From Cepaea nemoralis (Eukaryota > Mollusca > Gastropoda > Stylommatophora > Helicidae): a stretch of 64,000 bases of DNA. This document shows positions 1 to 9,382 of this stretch, piece after piece (within the stretch, counting starts at the first letter, position 1; each line of letters begins with the position of its first letter). Where the stretch lies: the NCBI GenBank assembly GCA_014155875.1, contig JACEFZ010021391.1, forward strand, positions 87,001 through 151,000, given 5' to 3'. The translations under genes were made by a program, and so were the position numbers. The notes under the pieces were generated by a model that worked only from the letters and a program-made list of their open reading frames with translations, did no database searches and had not been told where the DNA came from.

Positions 1-264
1 GTTTGGTAGCTGCCAGTACTGGACTGTTTGATGTTTGGTAGCTGTCAGTACTGGACTGTTTGATGTTTGGTAGCTATCAGTACTAGACTGTTTGATGTTT
101 GGTAGCTGTCAGTACTGGACTGTTTGATGTTTGGTAGCTGTCAGTACTGGACTGTTTGATGTTTGGTTGCTGCCAGTACTGGACTGTTTGATGTTTGGTT
201 GCTGCCAGTACTGGACTGTTTGATGTTTGGTAGCTATCAGTACTGGACTGTTTGATGTTTGATG
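1..264. repeat. 32-bp minisatellite, left arm
   Basis: Tandem 32-bp unit containing GTTTGGTAGCTGTCAGTAC and then TGGACTGTTTGAT, about eight copies with C/T and A/T variants. The same unit resumes at about 2109, so the LINE between them was inserted into, or captured by, one array. The array runs off the left edge of the window. Confidence 0.95.
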
Positions 265-440
265 CCTTGGTTGGCGACTGGTCTAGGATCGAAGCTCCGA
301 CAGGCGGACAGTTAGAGCATTGCTTTGCGGATCCGGCAGCTTCTGCAGCTTGTCTTGTTCCAGATGTAGGGGTGTTACCTTTCCTCTGGAGTGAACTAGG
401 CAGGCCGAGAGAGGGATCATGCTGCATGGGCAACACATGA

Positions 441-1331
441 TCTCTATATTTTAGCCCAGGCTTTGTGCTATGGAGAGGCAATAACTCCATCCCTGGTCTT
501 ATCATAACACTGTACAAGAACAAGGGCGATCGGAGCGACTGCAACAACTATAGGGGTATCTCACTTCTGTGTATTGTTGGAAAAGTATTTGCCATAATTG
601 TTCTGCGCAGACTTCAAGTTCTAGGAGATCAAGTCTACCCCGAATCACAGTGTGGCTTTCGACAGAACCGGTCTACCACTGATATGATATTCTCATTGCG
701 ACAAATGCAAGAAAAATGCCGTGAACAGAATCAACCACTGTTTATTGCCTTCATCGACCTCACAAAGGCATTTGATTTGGTCAGTCGTGAGGGTCTATTC
801 AAGGCACTAAAGAAGATTGGCTGCCCACCAACTCTTCTGTCCATTGTGGAATCGTTCCACACAGGCATGAAGGGTATAATCAAGTTTGATGGTGCAACTT
901 CTGAAGAATTTGAAATCAAGAGTGGAGTTAAGCAAGGTTGTGTACTAGCTCCCACCCTCTTTGGAATATACTTTTCACTTCTACTGAAATATGCATTTCG
1001 TGATCAGGATGGTGGTATATACATTCACTCACGCTCAGATGGCGGCCTCTACAATGCTCAGAGATTGAAGGCTAAGACCAAAATTAGGAGGGTACTGATC
1101 AGAGAATTGCTTTTTGCAGATGATGCTGCAGTTACGACCCACTCTGAGGAAGAATTGCAATGTCTACTATCTGCATTCTCCAATGCTTGTTCTGAATTTG
1201 GTTTAACAATTAGCAAAAAGAAGACACAGATTATGTCACAAGGTGCACATGGGGTACCATCAATCTTTATTGACGACGCCGAACTAGAGATAGTAGACCA
1301 TTTTACATATCTACGGATCAGTGGTAAATAG
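441..1331 (+). CDS. LINE reverse transcriptase, N-terminal part (frameshifted)
   Basis: This open frame holds the RNA-dependent DNA polymerase core of the LINE. Visible motifs in order are NYRGISLL (fingers), GFRQNRST, the palm motif FIDLTKAFD, the loop SGVKQGCVLAPTLF and the catalytic FADDA box, followed by the thumb motif TISKKKTQIM. There is no credible start codon: the frame opens after a TGA at 438-440, and the first protein-like residues follow at about 470, as expected for a 5'-truncated copy. The frame is lost at about 1313, where the thumb motif YLG continues in the next frame, so a one-base indel separates this part from the C-terminal part. The product would normally copy the LINE RNA at a nicked target site. 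Here it is almost certainly dead. Confidence 0.85.
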   Translation, partial: SLYFSPGFVLWRGNNSIPGLIITLYKNKGDRSDCNNYRGISLLCIVGKVFAIIVLRRLQVLGDQVYPESQCGFRQNRSTTDMIFSLRQMQEKCREQNQPLFIAFIDLTKAFDLVSREGLFKALKKIGCPPTLLSIVESFHTGMKGIIKFDGATSEEFEIKSGVKQGCVLAPTLFGIYFSLLLKYAFRDQDGGIYIHSRSDGGLYNAQRLKAKTKIRRVLIRELLFADDAAVTTHSEEELQCLLSAFSNACSEFGLTISKKKTQIMSQGAHGVPSIFIDDAELEIVDHFTYLRISGK

Positions 1332-2043
1332 CAAATTATCCCTAGATCAGGAAATCAACATCCGGATTGGTAAGGCAGCAACAACAATGAACAGGTTAAG
1401 AAAAAGAGTCTGGGAGAACAGGAAGCTTACTGCCAAAACAAAAGTCCTTGTCTATCAAGCCTGTGTCCTTAGTACTCTTCTCTATGGCAGTGAAACCTGG
1501 ACAACTTACTCACACCAAGAGAACAATTTAAACAGCTTTCATATGCGGTGTCTGCGAAGAATTCTTGGTATTAAGTGGCAAGACAAAATCACAAATACTG
1601 AAGTATTGGAAAGATCAGGTTGTGTGACAGTTTATTCCATGCTCAGTCTTCGTAGAATTAGATGGATAGGACATCTTAGGAGGATGGATGATGGTAGAAT
1701 ACCAAAGGATATCTTTTTTGGTGAATTACGGATGGGTAAGAGATCTCAGGGTCGGCCTCTACTACGATACAAAGATGTGTGTAAGCGGGACATGATTGAT
1801 ACAGGCATTGATAATGCACATTGGGAGCAAGTCGCCGCTGAACGTGTTGCATGGAGGGCAAATATCAGAAATGGAATAAAGTCAAAGGAGAAAATTATTG
1901 CAGAAAAGTCATACACCAAGCGTTTGAGACGTAAGATGGTGCATGATGGTGGAAATGACCACGTGTTCACATGCACCCACTGTGAACGGACATTTACAGC
2001 GCAAATTGGCCTTATCAGTCACACTCGCTACCGCCATAGTTAA
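1321..2043 (+). CDS. LINE ORF C-terminal part with C2H2 zinc finger
   Basis: This is the continuation, in another frame, of the reverse transcriptase ending at 1331. It has the post-RT signature LLYGSETWTTY, then RCLRRILGIKWQDKITN and RIRWIGHLRRMDD, which are typical of RTE-like LINE C-termini, and a GRP-containing basic stretch. The last 25 residues form a classical C2H2 zinc finger, C-x2-C-x12-H-x4-H (CTHCERTF ... HTRYRH), at about residues 217-238, immediately before the stop. Such a finger may help bind nucleic acid. The overlap with the previous ORF is the result of a frameshift, not a real gene start. Confidence 0.8.
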   Translation: MVNSKLSLDQEINIRIGKAATTMNRLRKRVWENRKLTAKTKVLVYQACVLSTLLYGSETWTTYSHQENNLNSFHMRCLRRILGIKWQDKITNTEVLERSGCVTVYSMLSLRRIRWIGHLRRMDDGRIPKDIFFGELRMGKRSQGRPLLRYKDVCKRDMIDTGIDNAHWEQVAAERVAWRANIRNGIKSKEKIIAEKSYTKRLRRKMVHDGGNDHVFTCTHCERTFTAQIGLISHTRYRHS

Positions 2044-2108
2044 AAGTTATTATGCCTTTTTAAAGCACAAACTATCGTCTGTCAAGACGGCAAGGTGCCA
2101 ATGATGAT

Positions 2109-2318
2109 GATGACTGGGCTGTTTGATGTTTGGTAGCTGTCAGTACTGGACTGTTTGATGTTTGGTAGCTGTCAGTACTGGCTGTTTGATGTTTGGTAGC
2201 TGTCAGTACTGGACTGTTTGATGTTTGGTAGCTGTCAGTAATGAACTGTTTGATGTTTGGTAGCTGTCAGTACTGGACTGTTTGATGTTTGGTAGCTGTC
2301 AGTACTGGACTGTTTGAT
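2109..2318. repeat. 32-bp minisatellite, right arm
   Basis: Same 32-bp unit as 1-264, about 6.5 copies. One unit has lost bases (GTACTGGCTG at about 2174). The array ends at about 2318. Confidence 0.95.
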
Positions 2319-2829
2319 TCGTTTTGTTCTTGCTTTCATTTATAAATAATCATTTAACTGAATCAGTGAAGAAGGATAATATATCGCCACATGTGATTCC
2401 TCCTTTGGACAGAAGGACGATATATCGCTATGCTAGGGTCATCGTGTTAATTGGTGTATTTTGTAGTTTCTTCACAATTTCAAATCCGAGTGAACGGAAT
2501 TTACATTAAAATATGTGTTCATTTGATTGTGTACCATATTTGGTCCGAACTCATGGTTTGTTTGGCACTGAATCAGGTAATAACCTAGCACTAAAACTGG
2601 CCGCCCATATATTACTAGAGCCCTAAGCGGAAGCAAAATATTGTAGCACTGTAATTTACCATGCATGCAGTGTGATGTTTTTTAAGAAAATTACCGGAAC
2701 CCTTTGTGACGCAAGTAATAGCAGCATACTTTAACCTGCCATACACGTCGCAAGAGCCAAGAATGACAGTTGCGCGTCGGACTGGCTCCCTCATTCCGTA
2801 GAACAAACATTAGCATGGACCCAACCACG
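2319..2829. other. Unassigned sequence
   Basis: Short open frames only, with no domain, repeat unit or transposon end that I can recognise. Confidence 0.5.
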
Positions 2830-3066
2830 AACAAGTCTCAAGGCAAGGACCTGCTGGCACTCGATGGCTGATGTGATCTTAATCACCCCGGCGCCCATTA
2901 CTTCACCGGCGATTCCCTAGTACCTATTTTAGGATTGGTCGGGTTGAGAGCCCAAAGCAGTGAAAATAGCATCCGTTTCGATGGGGATTCGAACACATGA
3001 CGACAGAGCCAGAAAGCCAGAGTGCTCTCCACTGCGCTACCGCCGCTTGGCCATTCCTTCCGATAG
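2830..3066 (-). mobile_element. tRNA-derived SINE, minus strand
   Basis: Read on the minus strand, the sequence starts with an A-box (TAGCGCAGTGG, from about 3045) followed by a B-box (GTTCGAATCC, at about 2990), spaced as in a tRNA-derived RNA polymerase III promoter. The body contains a conserved core, seen on the plus strand as CCTATTTTAGGATTGGTCGG, that recurs in diverged form near 49160-49195. An A-run (3111-3126) lies on the far side of the head. The degenerate body and lack of a cloverleaf argue against a functional tRNA. Confidence 0.75.
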
Positions 3067-3189
3067 AGTGAGTTTTGTGTTGACACAATTTTGGAAACAA
3101 ATATAAAAATTTAAAAAAAAAAAAAAGTTCATTGTTTGCATGTGTAAATATCTTGAAATTTACATATGCATCAGCAACAAAGGGGATCT

Positions 3190-3302
3190 ACAAAAGTTTG
3201 GTAGTGTAGTAGTTAGTCTGATGCATAGTGTAGTAGATTGTATTGTAAATAGTGTAATAGATAGTATAGTAATTAGTGTAGTAGACAGTATAGAGATTTA
3301 GT
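3190..3302. repeat. Degenerate GTAGTTAGT-type repeat
   Basis: Loose repeats of TAGTGTAGTAGTTAGT. The same motif family reappears at 4063-4414. Confidence 0.7.
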
Positions 3303-3410
3303 TAGTTAGTTAGTTAGTTAGTTAGTTGGTTGGTTGGTTGGTTGGATGGTTGGTTGGTTGGTTGGTTGGTTGGTTGGTTGATTCGTTGGTTGGTTGGTTA
3401 GTTAGTTAGG
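3303..3410. repeat. Tetranucleotide repeat (TTAG)n then (TTGG)n
   Basis: About 7 TTAG units, then a long TTGG run with rare GATGG and GATTC interruptions, then TTAG again. The change from TTAG to TTGG is a single-base change in the unit. Confidence 0.95.
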
Positions 3411-4062
3411 TTCCAGCTTCACGGCAACGGGTCGTCCCCATTATGCTCCGTTCATGTGCTAGTGAATATCGCACAAAACGCTCCCCACTGCCCAATGTGA
3501 AAGGGGAAAAGACAGGAGTCTCGACAAACAACAGCCCGCACAGATACACTGTGCATAATGCCTCCGCCAGAATGCCAACATAAAAGTCCTTCACGAAAAA
3601 TACTGTTCAGCGTCGATGGAAGCGGCGGTCACTTGAACGACTTCATTGAGTCGTGTTTTATCTCATATGGCTCGGTCTCTTTCCGCAGGGTGACTCACCG
3701 AAAGCGCCGCACAAAGCACTAACTCCGTGGCTCCAGCGATAACTCCCAGGAGTCTCTTGAAAAATGCACTCGTGAACCAAAATGGCAAACCATTCAATTC
3801 AACAACAGCCGACCGCCAACGTTCCGAACATGGAGTTCACGCTACAAACAACCGCGGACAGATGCAAAAGCATTCCATACGAAATTCACAGCTCACAGTG
3901 TTCCGCCACGCACTCACTCAGTAGCAGGGCGACGGAACCATACACTACCAGTCCAACATGAGGGAAACGCGAATGCAAACCGTAGCCACAAGCATAAACA
4001 CTCCAGAGGTCTTAACGGTTTAAATACGTATCATCCATGTTGGGGGCCGGAAGATTTGTGTA
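3411..4062. other. Unassigned insert between two blocks of the same degenerate repeat
   Basis: About 650 bp of higher-GC, non-repetitive sequence flanked on both sides by TTAGT-type repeats. No open frame with a recognisable domain. It could be a non-autonomous transposon, but I see no convincing terminal repeats or target duplication. Confidence 0.4.
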
Positions 4063-4414
4063 GCAATAAGTGTTTTAGTTAGTATAGTCTTTAGTCTAAT
4101 AGTTTGTGTAGTAGTTAGTGTAATGTTATGTCTAATAGTGCAGTGATCATTATAGTTTGTCTAATAGTTAATTTAGTAGTCAATATTAATTAGTCTTTGG
4201 TCTAATAATTAGTGTTGTTGTCAGTATAGTGTTTAGTATAATATTTAGTGTAATTGTTAGTACAGTGTTTAGTCTAATAGTTAGTGTTTTAGTCATTATA
4301 GTGTTTAGTCTAATAGTTAGTGTCGTAGTTAGTATAGTCTTTAGTCTAATACTTAATTTAGTTGTTAGTATTAGTATTTAGTCTAATAGTTAGTGTTGTA
4401 GTTAGTATAGTGTT
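4063..4414. repeat. Degenerate TTAGTCTAATAGTTAGTGT repeat
   Basis: Repeats of roughly 35-40 bp built from TTTAGTCTAATAGTTAGTG and GTAGTTAGTATAGTG, strongly diverged. Confidence 0.8.
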
Positions 4415-4560
4415 TAGTAGGATTCTGTGTCCAAGTGACCAAGCAGCAGGATTATGTGTCCAAGTGACCAAGCAGCAGGATTATGTGTCCATGTGACCAA
4501 GCAGTATGATTATGTGTCCATGTGACCAAGCAGTATGATTATGTGTCCATGTGTCCAAGC
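4415..4560. repeat. 29-bp tandem repeat, about five copies
   Basis: Unit GATTATGTGTCCAAGTGACC plus AAGCAGCAG. The first copies have AAGTGACC and the later copies ATGTGACC. It is unrelated in sequence to the 29-bp satellite at 5105-17730. Confidence 0.9.
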
Positions 4561-5104
4561 TGTCGGTTTCTGAGATCGATTTAGCCTCGTCCACTGGCTA
4601 TGTCTGTGGCAGAATGGGAAAACAAGTCAAAGATAACATGATAAAATGTGCATTCGTGCATTTTCTTCGTACAATATCACCTTACTGTCCTTTGACAAAG
4701 CATGACACTAAATTAATGCAAAAACCTCCTCCCATTAATTTCGCTGACCGTAAAAATGAAACATAAACACACAAAAAAACAAAAAACATTAGATCAAGGG
4801 TAGCATTTCTACAGCATTTATTTTGCATTCCCAAGACCAAGAGATCGCAGTCATTAATGAGAATACATAAAACAAGAAATCCTGGCTAAACAAAATATCT
4901 ACAATGTAGGTATCTGTGTCAGTGACAAAGCAAAGATAGATATGATAAACAGACTGCTGTATGCAGGGTCGTGAGTGCACGTATCCCTTACATAGACTTC
5001 ATTCGAGACGGCTGTCTATTTTATTGGTGCCTCGGGCGTATGGTCTTTTCTTATGGTGGTATTTTACACAGACCCACGCGTTCGTGATGGGTTCCCTTCA
5101 TTTT
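4561..5104. other. Unassigned sequence
   Basis: No gene, repeat unit or transposon feature recognised. Confidence 0.5.
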
Positions 5105-5472
5105 CCGAATAATGTTGTAGTTATGCCCACGTGGTGAACGATGTTGTAGTTATGTCAGTGTAATGACTATTACTGTAGTTATGTCAATGTTGTGAACACT
5201 GTTGTAGTTAGGTCAGTGTTGTGAATACTGTTGTAGCTATGTCAGTGTTGTGAATACTGTTGTAGTTAGGTCAGTGTTGTGAATACTGTTGTAGCTATGT
5301 CAGTGTTGTGAATACTGTTGTAGCTATGTCAGTGTTGTGAATACTGTTGTAGGTATGTCAGTGTTTTGAACACTGTTGTAGTTAGGTCAGTGTTGTGAAT
5401 ACTGTTGTAGGTATGTCAGTGTTGTGAATACTGTTGTAGGTATGTCAGTGTTGTGAATACTGTTGTAGGTAT
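5105..5472. repeat. 29-bp satellite, left arm
   Basis: Tandem 29-bp unit TATGTCAGTGTTGTGAATAC plus TGTTGTAGG, about 12 copies, degenerate at the outer (left) edge. It is interrupted exactly at 5472 by the Gypsy element and resumes at 14498. Confidence 0.95.
5469..5472. repeat. Target-site duplication GTAT (left copy)
   Basis: The four bases before the 5' LTR are GTAT, and the four bases after the 3' LTR (14498-14501) are also GTAT. A 4-bp duplication is usual for Ty3/Gypsy integration. Confidence 0.85.
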
Positions 5473-5705
5473 TGTAACAGTAATGGAGTACTGGGGTATT
5501 ATTAGGATCTAGTGGGAAACAGATACAGCACGATTGAGCATTGAGACTGAAAGGGGGAGAGATGCTCAATCGTGACGTATTGGGTTGGCAAGGGGAGTGA
5601 ACATCAAGCTTTTGACTGGAGAAGAAGCTGACTTGTCATCAGAATGAATTAAACAACTTTGTCTATATTAAATCAACCAGTCTTGTGAGTTCCTGCTTTG
5701 TTACA
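5473..5705 (+). repeat. 5' LTR of the Gypsy element
   Basis: 233 bp, starts TGTAACAG and ends GTTACA. It matches 14265-14497 except for G/A at the GGGTATT position and C/T at CAATCGTG. It should carry the element's promoter and polyadenylation signals, but I cannot place a TATA box with confidence. Confidence 0.95.
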
Positions 5706-6949
5706 GGACTCGAAATGTTGCCTGTGACCGAGGATTCGAACCTGATATAGTTCGGTTGGTAAAAAACAACGCGAAGTAATGCCGAATAACAAGCGGGGAA
5801 GATGTTCCATGCTCCAGTTCTATAAATAAACAGAAACACTGGCGGCACGTTGTGGAACAACTAGTGAACGTATTAAGGCGTAGTGAAAAGATGACCAGTA
5901 AATTGTAAATTTCAGTTATCTGTGAATACAGAGGCCAAAAGCCCGCCCAGGGGTGGTCCTCTGTAAGTCTTTTTCAAGACTTGAGATAACAAATAAATTA
6001 GCGTCAAGAGACTTGGTATAACCGTCATTTTTCAGAGGTCACAACTCAAGAGGCTTGTCATAGCCGCCGTTTTGCAGTTTTGTTACCGCAAGAGGCTTAC
6101 CATGGCCGGTGCCTGAATTTTAACGTTTTCAAGGGGCAATCCGAAAACCCAGTCATCTAATCGTTGTGAACGAGAAAAGCCGGCCCAGAGTGATCCTGTT
6201 TTGAGAGAGCAAGAGTTTGGCAATCCGGCAATCCAGTCTGAACATTTTGTCGGTCGGAACAAGAATTCAAAAAGTTCCGTTGAAGGTCAATTCAGTCTGA
6301 ACATTTTTTCTTGCAGGTGAGCGAGTATTTTTCAAATAGCTCCCTCAAATTGACCCCTTACCTCCAATTAAAGTTTCAAAGCTAAATTAAAGACTGTAAG
6401 AATTACTCGCCTACAATCAGAACTCTTCCAAAGCTCGTGTAATCAAGTCAAGTTGATGGAGGTGATAACGAAATATCAGAACAGCGTATAAATACCGCGT
6501 TTTTCCGTTGATTGGGCCATGTTTTGGTAGAAGCAGTCAGACTATCGCTAGACCGTTGGCTGATCCTGATCCTTCTCAAAACGTCGATGATGTACTCTCT
6601 CAGAAGGGACCCAACCAGGGGTTGAAGTTTATCCAGGCATCCCAAGAGAAGTGACTAACTGAAGAGACGAAGTTACCTGGGGGAAGAGACAGACTGCCTG
6701 AACTCTGCTACCTGAACTCCGCGACTGATTTTCAGCTGACGCAGACTCCTGGTGTGTGAATTTAATCTGACGGCGAGTCGAGGAAAGTACGTGCGTGCTT
6801 GGATCAGGAAACAGAATCAGGGTAATTTGTATGAATTATAAACATAGTGATTGACCGAACTGTTTTACGAAACAAGTGAAATGTGTTCCTTAAATTAGGA
6901 AATTGCAATTGTGTGGTTGTTTGCTTGCTCTGTTTAAGTATATTTCAGC
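5706..6949 (+). other. Gypsy 5' untranslated leader
   Basis: 1.24 kb between the LTR and the gag ATG, without a long open frame. The bases right after the LTR (GGACTCGAAATG) should hold the primer-binding site. I could not match them to a tRNA 3' end with confidence. Confidence 0.7.
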
Positions 6950-7798
6950 ATGGCGGAACAGGACACCCTAGCACAAGTTTTGACGGGGGTAGGAACAGCA
7001 GTAGGTAAACTTAATATGGTTATTAAACAACAAGGAATGGCAACAGAAATTGTGAAGTTTAGTGGACAGGCTAGAGACTTTAAGAAATGGATCACTTCCA
7101 TAGAAAAATATGCCTATTTAATCTCAGCAACAGATGAAGAGAGAATGAGACTGGCTTATCAGACGGCAACGGAACCGGTTTCGGATCATATAAGAAGAAA
7201 GTTAGAGGCTAGAGTAGATGAGACATGGGAACAATTCAAAGAAGACCTAGCAAGGAAGTATGCAGAAATAACGGATCCACAACATGCATTTTCGGTGTTG
7301 AGACAGGCTAAACAAAATAACGGAGAGACGGTACAATTGTTCAGCGATAGGTTGATTAACCTGGCTGAAGAGGCATTCTTAGGACAGAATGTACGAGGAG
7401 AGGAGGTGGAGAGGATGTTAGTAGGGATTTTTGTAGATGGCATAAAATCCGATGGTTTGAAATTAAAGCTGATGAGGGAAAACCCTGAGAGGTTATCACA
7501 AGCGGTAGATATCGCGGTACAAGAGGAAAATTTGAGACGTAGATTTAGATTGAGAACAGGACGAGAAGTAGGAAGTAATCGAGAAGACAGAGTTGAGGAG
7601 CCCATGGAAATAGGACAAACAAGATTCGGATGGAATAGGAGAGGAGGAATACAGACGTTACAAGGTAGAAATAGATATGATAACGAGGAAAGAAGAAATA
7701 TGAGATACCCTACAAGAGAGACAGTAGTCAACACAAATAGTACAAATATTGTTTGTTGGGTTTGTGGTCAACGAGGACATGTTTCTCGTTTTTTGTAA
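6950..7798 (+). CDS. Gypsy gag polyprotein (interrupted at the zinc knuckle)
   Basis: 282 codons from an ATG, encoding the structural protein that assembles virus-like particles around element RNA. The middle (about residues 30-200) has the all-helical retrotransposon gag fold pattern, including WEQFKEDLARKYAE and the QAKQNNGETVQLFSDRLINL stretch. A basic Arg/Gly-rich region follows. At about residues 268-280 lies a CCHC-type knuckle, C-x2-C-x3-GH, but the frame hits TAA right after a run of six T (7789-7794). The final Cys and a further run of Asn/Arg-rich residues continue in the +1 frame to about 7920, where a second shift returns to the original frame. This could be two compensating indels or a recoding site. 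Confidence 0.9.
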   Translation: MAEQDTLAQVLTGVGTAVGKLNMVIKQQGMATEIVKFSGQARDFKKWITSIEKYAYLISATDEERMRLAYQTATEPVSDHIRRKLEARVDETWEQFKEDLARKYAEITDPQHAFSVLRQAKQNNGETVQLFSDRLINLAEEAFLGQNVRGEEVERMLVGIFVDGIKSDGLKLKLMRENPERLSQAVDIAVQEENLRRRFRLRTGREVGSNREDRVEEPMEIGQTRFGWNRRGGIQTLQGRNRYDNEERRNMRYPTRETVVNTNSTNIVCWVCGQRGHVSRFL

Positions 7799-7855
7799 TA
7801 ACAGGCGTGTCCAGTCGAATACACAGGGTAGACATGACAATAACAGGGTGAGTAG

Positions 7856-9358
7856 GAATGTTGTAGATGGACACAGGAATTTTACAGGTACAAGAACGCA
7901 GGAAAACCGACGCCCTCCCTATTAAATGGGACCTATGGTAGGAAGGGCAATAATAAGGTCCCACGGTTTAAAGAGTATGTTAATAATAGGTATAGTAGGA
8001 CGAACAGAGAATATTTTCAATTAGATGAAGTCAAGCAATTTATAGAAAATAAAACAGATTACAGCTCTTGTATAATAGAAATAGGAAAGTATAGAGTTCG
8101 TACATTAATTGATTCGGGAGCTCAGGTTAGTGTAGTAAAAGAAAGTTTTCTATACAAAATAGTAAGAAACTGTAGAGTATTTAAGAGTCATAATAATTTA
8201 CACTCTGTTACTGGACAGAATTTACAAGTAATTGGACAAACAATGATAAATTTTAAGTTAGGTGGGATCAAAATAAGACATCTTTTTCATGTGGTGAAGG
8301 ATTTAAATAGAAACATGTTGATAGGAAGAGATTGTTTAATAAAAAATGGAGTAAGGCTTTTCTATGATTTACATAAATTAAAATTTAAGGACGTCTATGT
8401 AGATATGGAGGAGGACATGCATATATCAGCACTGGTTAGAGTTAAAATGTCCACAACGTTAAAACCACAGTCGGTTAATTTGATACAAGCAAAGCTGAAG
8501 AGAAACCCATATTATGTGGAAGGAGAAACAGTCAGAATCACTGAGTTACAAGAAGAAGTAATTGATGAGCCTGGATTAGAAGTTCCGGATGGAATAGTGG
8601 CGTTGGATAAACACTTAACCTTTCCAGTGATGGTTATCAACAACACAGGTAGAGAAATCAAATTATACAGAGGATGTGTGATAGCCAAACTAGATCATAA
8701 CATTAGTGACATATTGGCAACAAATAGAGCAGAAATGTCGGGAACAAGTTATTCAGAAACTTCTAGTGAAAGAGTTAATAACAGACGCGGACGCGGAAGA
8801 AGAGGGAACGTCAGAATGGATGAATTGATCCATCCATCCAGAAGAAATAAAGCCCAAATACATTCACTAGACAAAATAACAAGGGAACAAGAATTGTTGT
8901 CACAGTTAAAAGCTCCGCCAGAAAATAAGGAAGTGTTAGAACAACTTATAAAACAAAATCAGGATGTGTTTGCGGTCAATGATTTAGAATTGGGAAAGAC
9001 GCAAACAGTTACAATGGAAATAGATACGGGAGATCATCCACCAATAAGTTTAAAACCATATAGAACTCCATTAAGAAATAGAGAAATCGTGGAAAAGGCG
9101 ATAGAAGAGATGTTGAAAGCAGGAATAATAACAAGGTCGAAGTCAGAATGGTCATCTCCGGTCGTCATCGTGGCCAAACCTGATGGTTCGAGTCGCTTCT
9201 GTTGTGATTACAGGGCGTTGAACAAAATTACCAAGAATGTAGCGTACCCACTGCCGGTAATTGATGATATTTTAGGGCTGCTTAATGGCTCTACATATTT
9301 CACGACGCTGGACGCAAGGTCAGGATTCTGGTGTATTCCGATGTCGAAGGACGCGTAA
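7856..9358 (+). CDS. Gypsy pol, protease and N-terminal reverse transcriptase
   Basis: Open in the same frame as gag from about 7856. The aspartic protease is visible at about 8105 as TLIDSGAQVSVV (catalytic DSGA), with the downstream NMLIGRDCL motif that closes the retropepsin fold. The reverse transcriptase then begins: a leader ending TVTMEIDTGDHPPI, the fingers motif SEWSSPVVIVAKPDG, FCCDYRALNK, and the palm motif LDARSGFWCIPM with the first catalytic Asp. An in-frame TAA at 9356-9358 cuts the polymerase between this motif and the FLRMPFGV motif. Reading resumes in the same frame, so this is a simple nonsense change, not an indel. Confidence 0.9.
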   Translation, partial: ECCRWTQEFYRYKNAGKPTPSLLNGTYGRKGNNKVPRFKEYVNNRYSRTNREYFQLDEVKQFIENKTDYSSCIIEIGKYRVRTLIDSGAQVSVVKESFLYKIVRNCRVFKSHNNLHSVTGQNLQVIGQTMINFKLGGIKIRHLFHVVKDLNRNMLIGRDCLIKNGVRLFYDLHKLKFKDVYVDMEEDMHISALVRVKMSTTLKPQSVNLIQAKLKRNPYYVEGETVRITELQEEVIDEPGLEVPDGIVALDKHLTFPVMVINNTGREIKLYRGCVIAKLDHNISDILATNRAEMSGTSYSETSSERVNNRRGRGRRGNVRMDELIHPSRRNKAQIHSLDKITREQELLSQLKAPPENKEVLEQLIKQNQDVFAVNDLELGKTQTVTMEIDTGDHPPISLKPYRTPLRNREIVEKAIEEMLKAGIITRSKSEWSSPVVIVAKPDGSSRFCCDYRALNKITKNVAYPLPVIDDILGLLNGSTYFTTLDARSGFWCIPMSKDA

Positions 9359-9382
9359 AAGAAAAGTGCCTTTTGTACTCAT

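Larger units (their letters stand above)
265..2108 (+). mobile_element. 5'-truncated non-LTR retrotransposon (LINE) inside the 32-bp minisatellite
   Basis: The element begins where the 32-bp array breaks off and ends in a short ATG/TGA run (about 2099-2108) just before the array resumes. It keeps most of the reverse transcriptase and the C-terminal region but has lost the endonuclease. Bases 265-440 carry no recognisable LINE protein and may be a separate insert or a scrambled 5' end. A short tandem-repeat tail is typical of RTE-type LINEs, but the clade is inferred only from general resemblance. Confidence 0.8.

Noticed and set aside
83..547. 154-codon minus-strand frame
   Set aside because: Antisense to the LINE RT and the 32-bp minisatellite. 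The repeated QTSNSPV segment is the array itself.
7186..7734. 182-codon minus-strand frame
   Set aside because: Antisense shadow of gag, with no domain.
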